A stretch of DNA of 23,237 nt from CAYJIL01 sp964370235 (GTDB taxonomy: Bacteria; Bacteroidota; Bacteroidia; Bacteroidales; Rikenellaceae). Location of the stretch: positions 1 through 23,237 of the forward strand of contig CAYJIL010000032.1 in the NCBI GenBank assembly GCA_964370235.1. Direction: 5' to 3'. The position numbers and the translations under genes were made by a program. Below the pieces are notes generated by a model. It saw nothing but the letters and a program-made list of their open reading frames with translations. It did not search any database and had not been told where the DNA came from. Positions within the stretch are counted from its first letter, which is position 1. Every line of letters starts with the position of its first letter. Positions 22,677 through 23,237 of the stretch are shown here, in pieces.

Positions 22677-23195
22677 ATGATAAAAGGGAATGGAGTTGTT
22701 TTGAGGGCTTTGGAGCCCCAAGATTTGGATTTATTATATGTTTGGGAAAACGACCCTGCTACATGGCGAGTGAGTGGTATTGTTGCTCCTTTTAGTCATT
22801 ATACTTTGATGCGATATATCGAATCTGCTCACCAAGATATATTTACCGTTGGGCAGTTGCGCATGATGATTGAGAGTAACGAGAGTGGCGATGCAATTGG
22901 CACAGTTGAGCTTTTTGAGCTCGATGCAGTGAATCGACGTGTTGGTATTGGGGTAATGTTATATAGCGAGAATGATCGTGGGCGTGGTTACGCCAAAGAG
23001 GCTGTACAGCTAATTCTTAATCATGCAGATAAATCGCTAGGTATGCACCAAGTGTGGTGTAACATCACAAGTGATAATGTGGCGTCTATTGGGCTTTTTG
23101 AGTCGTTAGGGTTTGTTTTGGTGGGCGTTAAGCGTGAATGGTTGTTTGTTGATGGGAAATGGTGTGATGAGCTGCTTTATCAGAAATTATTTTAG
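22677..23195 (+). CDS. GNAT-family N-acetyltransferase
   Basis: A 172-residue acetyl-CoA-dependent acetyltransferase of the RimJ/RimL or SpeG-like group. It opens with GNGVVLRALEPQDLDLLYVWEND, typical of the subgroup. The acetyl-CoA pyrophosphate loop is RGRGYAKEA (101-109), and NVASIGLFESLGF (134-146) is the usual late motif. Substrate (a protein N-terminus, a polyamine or another amine) is not readable. The ATG at 22677 is preferred to an in-frame GTG at 22668 because it gives the family's usual N-terminus. No terminator separates it from the Hdr-like operon 77 bases upstream, but it has a promoter of its own, so a functional link is not implied. Confidence 0.85.
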   Translation: MIKGNGVVLRALEPQDLDLLYVWENDPATWRVSGIVAPFSHYTLMRYIESAHQDIFTVGQLRMMIESNESGDAIGTVELFELDAVNRRVGIGVMLYSENDRGRGYAKEAVQLILNHADKSLGMHQVWCNITSDNVASIGLFESLGFVLVGVKREWLFVDGKWCDELLYQKLF

Positions 23196-23237
23196 TTTTT
23201 GTAAATAGTGAAGGTTATCGGTAGTACACTTTACTAC

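Noticed and set aside
22604..22795. A 63-codon plus-strand frame between the Hdr-like operon and the acetyltransferase
   Set aside because: Most of it overlaps the acetyltransferase start in another frame, and it has no recognisable feature beyond translated AT-rich promoter sequence.

Overview
The window reads as a chromosomal segment of an anaerobic member of the Bacteroidales (Bacteroidetes). The evidence is: a DUF2723 multi-spanning protein typical of that phylum, a glycogen synthase (GT3) fused to an alpha-glucan phosphorylase (GT35), a pyrophosphate-type phosphofructokinase with the class IIA aldolase, a DUF4136-type lipoprotein, no Shine-Dalgarno sequences that stand out, and repeated matches to the Bacteroidetes -7 promoter box TAnnTTTG a short distance upstream of starts. 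No phage, insertion sequence, CRISPR array, tRNA or rRNA was seen.

Layout. Positions 12-17077 are almost entirely minus-strand, single-gene units, most separated by hairpin terminators: HAD phosphatase/phosphoglucomutase, PPi-dependent phosphofructokinase, class II fructose-bisphosphate aldolase, the DUF2723 membrane protein, GH20 beta-hexosaminidase lipoprotein, low-molecular-weight protein phosphatase, GAPDH, aspartate kinase, and the 1426-residue glycogen synthase/phosphorylase fusion. One plus-strand gene, a small lipoprotein at 6580-7197, sits inside this block. Much of the block is central carbon metabolism: glycogen storage and mobilisation, then three lower and middle steps of an ATP-sparing glycolysis. 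After a 624-base AT-rich divergent spacer (17078-17701), the plus strand carries a tight five-gene operon (17702-22599) encoding a heterodisulfide-reductase-like (Hdr-like) iron-sulfur flavoprotein system, followed by a GNAT acetyltransferase.

The Hdr-like operon is the most interesting part. Its order is HdrC-like, HdrB-like, HdrA-like, second HdrC-like, then a single protein that joins a five-helix membrane domain (NarI/DsrM/HdrE type), two [4Fe-4S] motifs and an HdrD-type double CCG module. Apart from the missing small hypothetical gene and the membrane fusion, this matches the C1-B1-A-(hyp)-C2-B2 order I recall for the sulfur-oxidation sHdr clusters, but in an organism with no visible link to methanogenesis or sulfur oxidation. 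The first CCG half of the HdrB-like protein has Ser in place of two of its five cluster-binding Cys, while the second half and both halves of the fused membrane protein are intact. No known electron-input partner (Flx, MvhD, hydrogenase, MetFV) lies in the window. The natural reading is a membrane, probably quinone-linked, electron-transfer or disulfide-reducing complex of unknown substrate; that function is inference.
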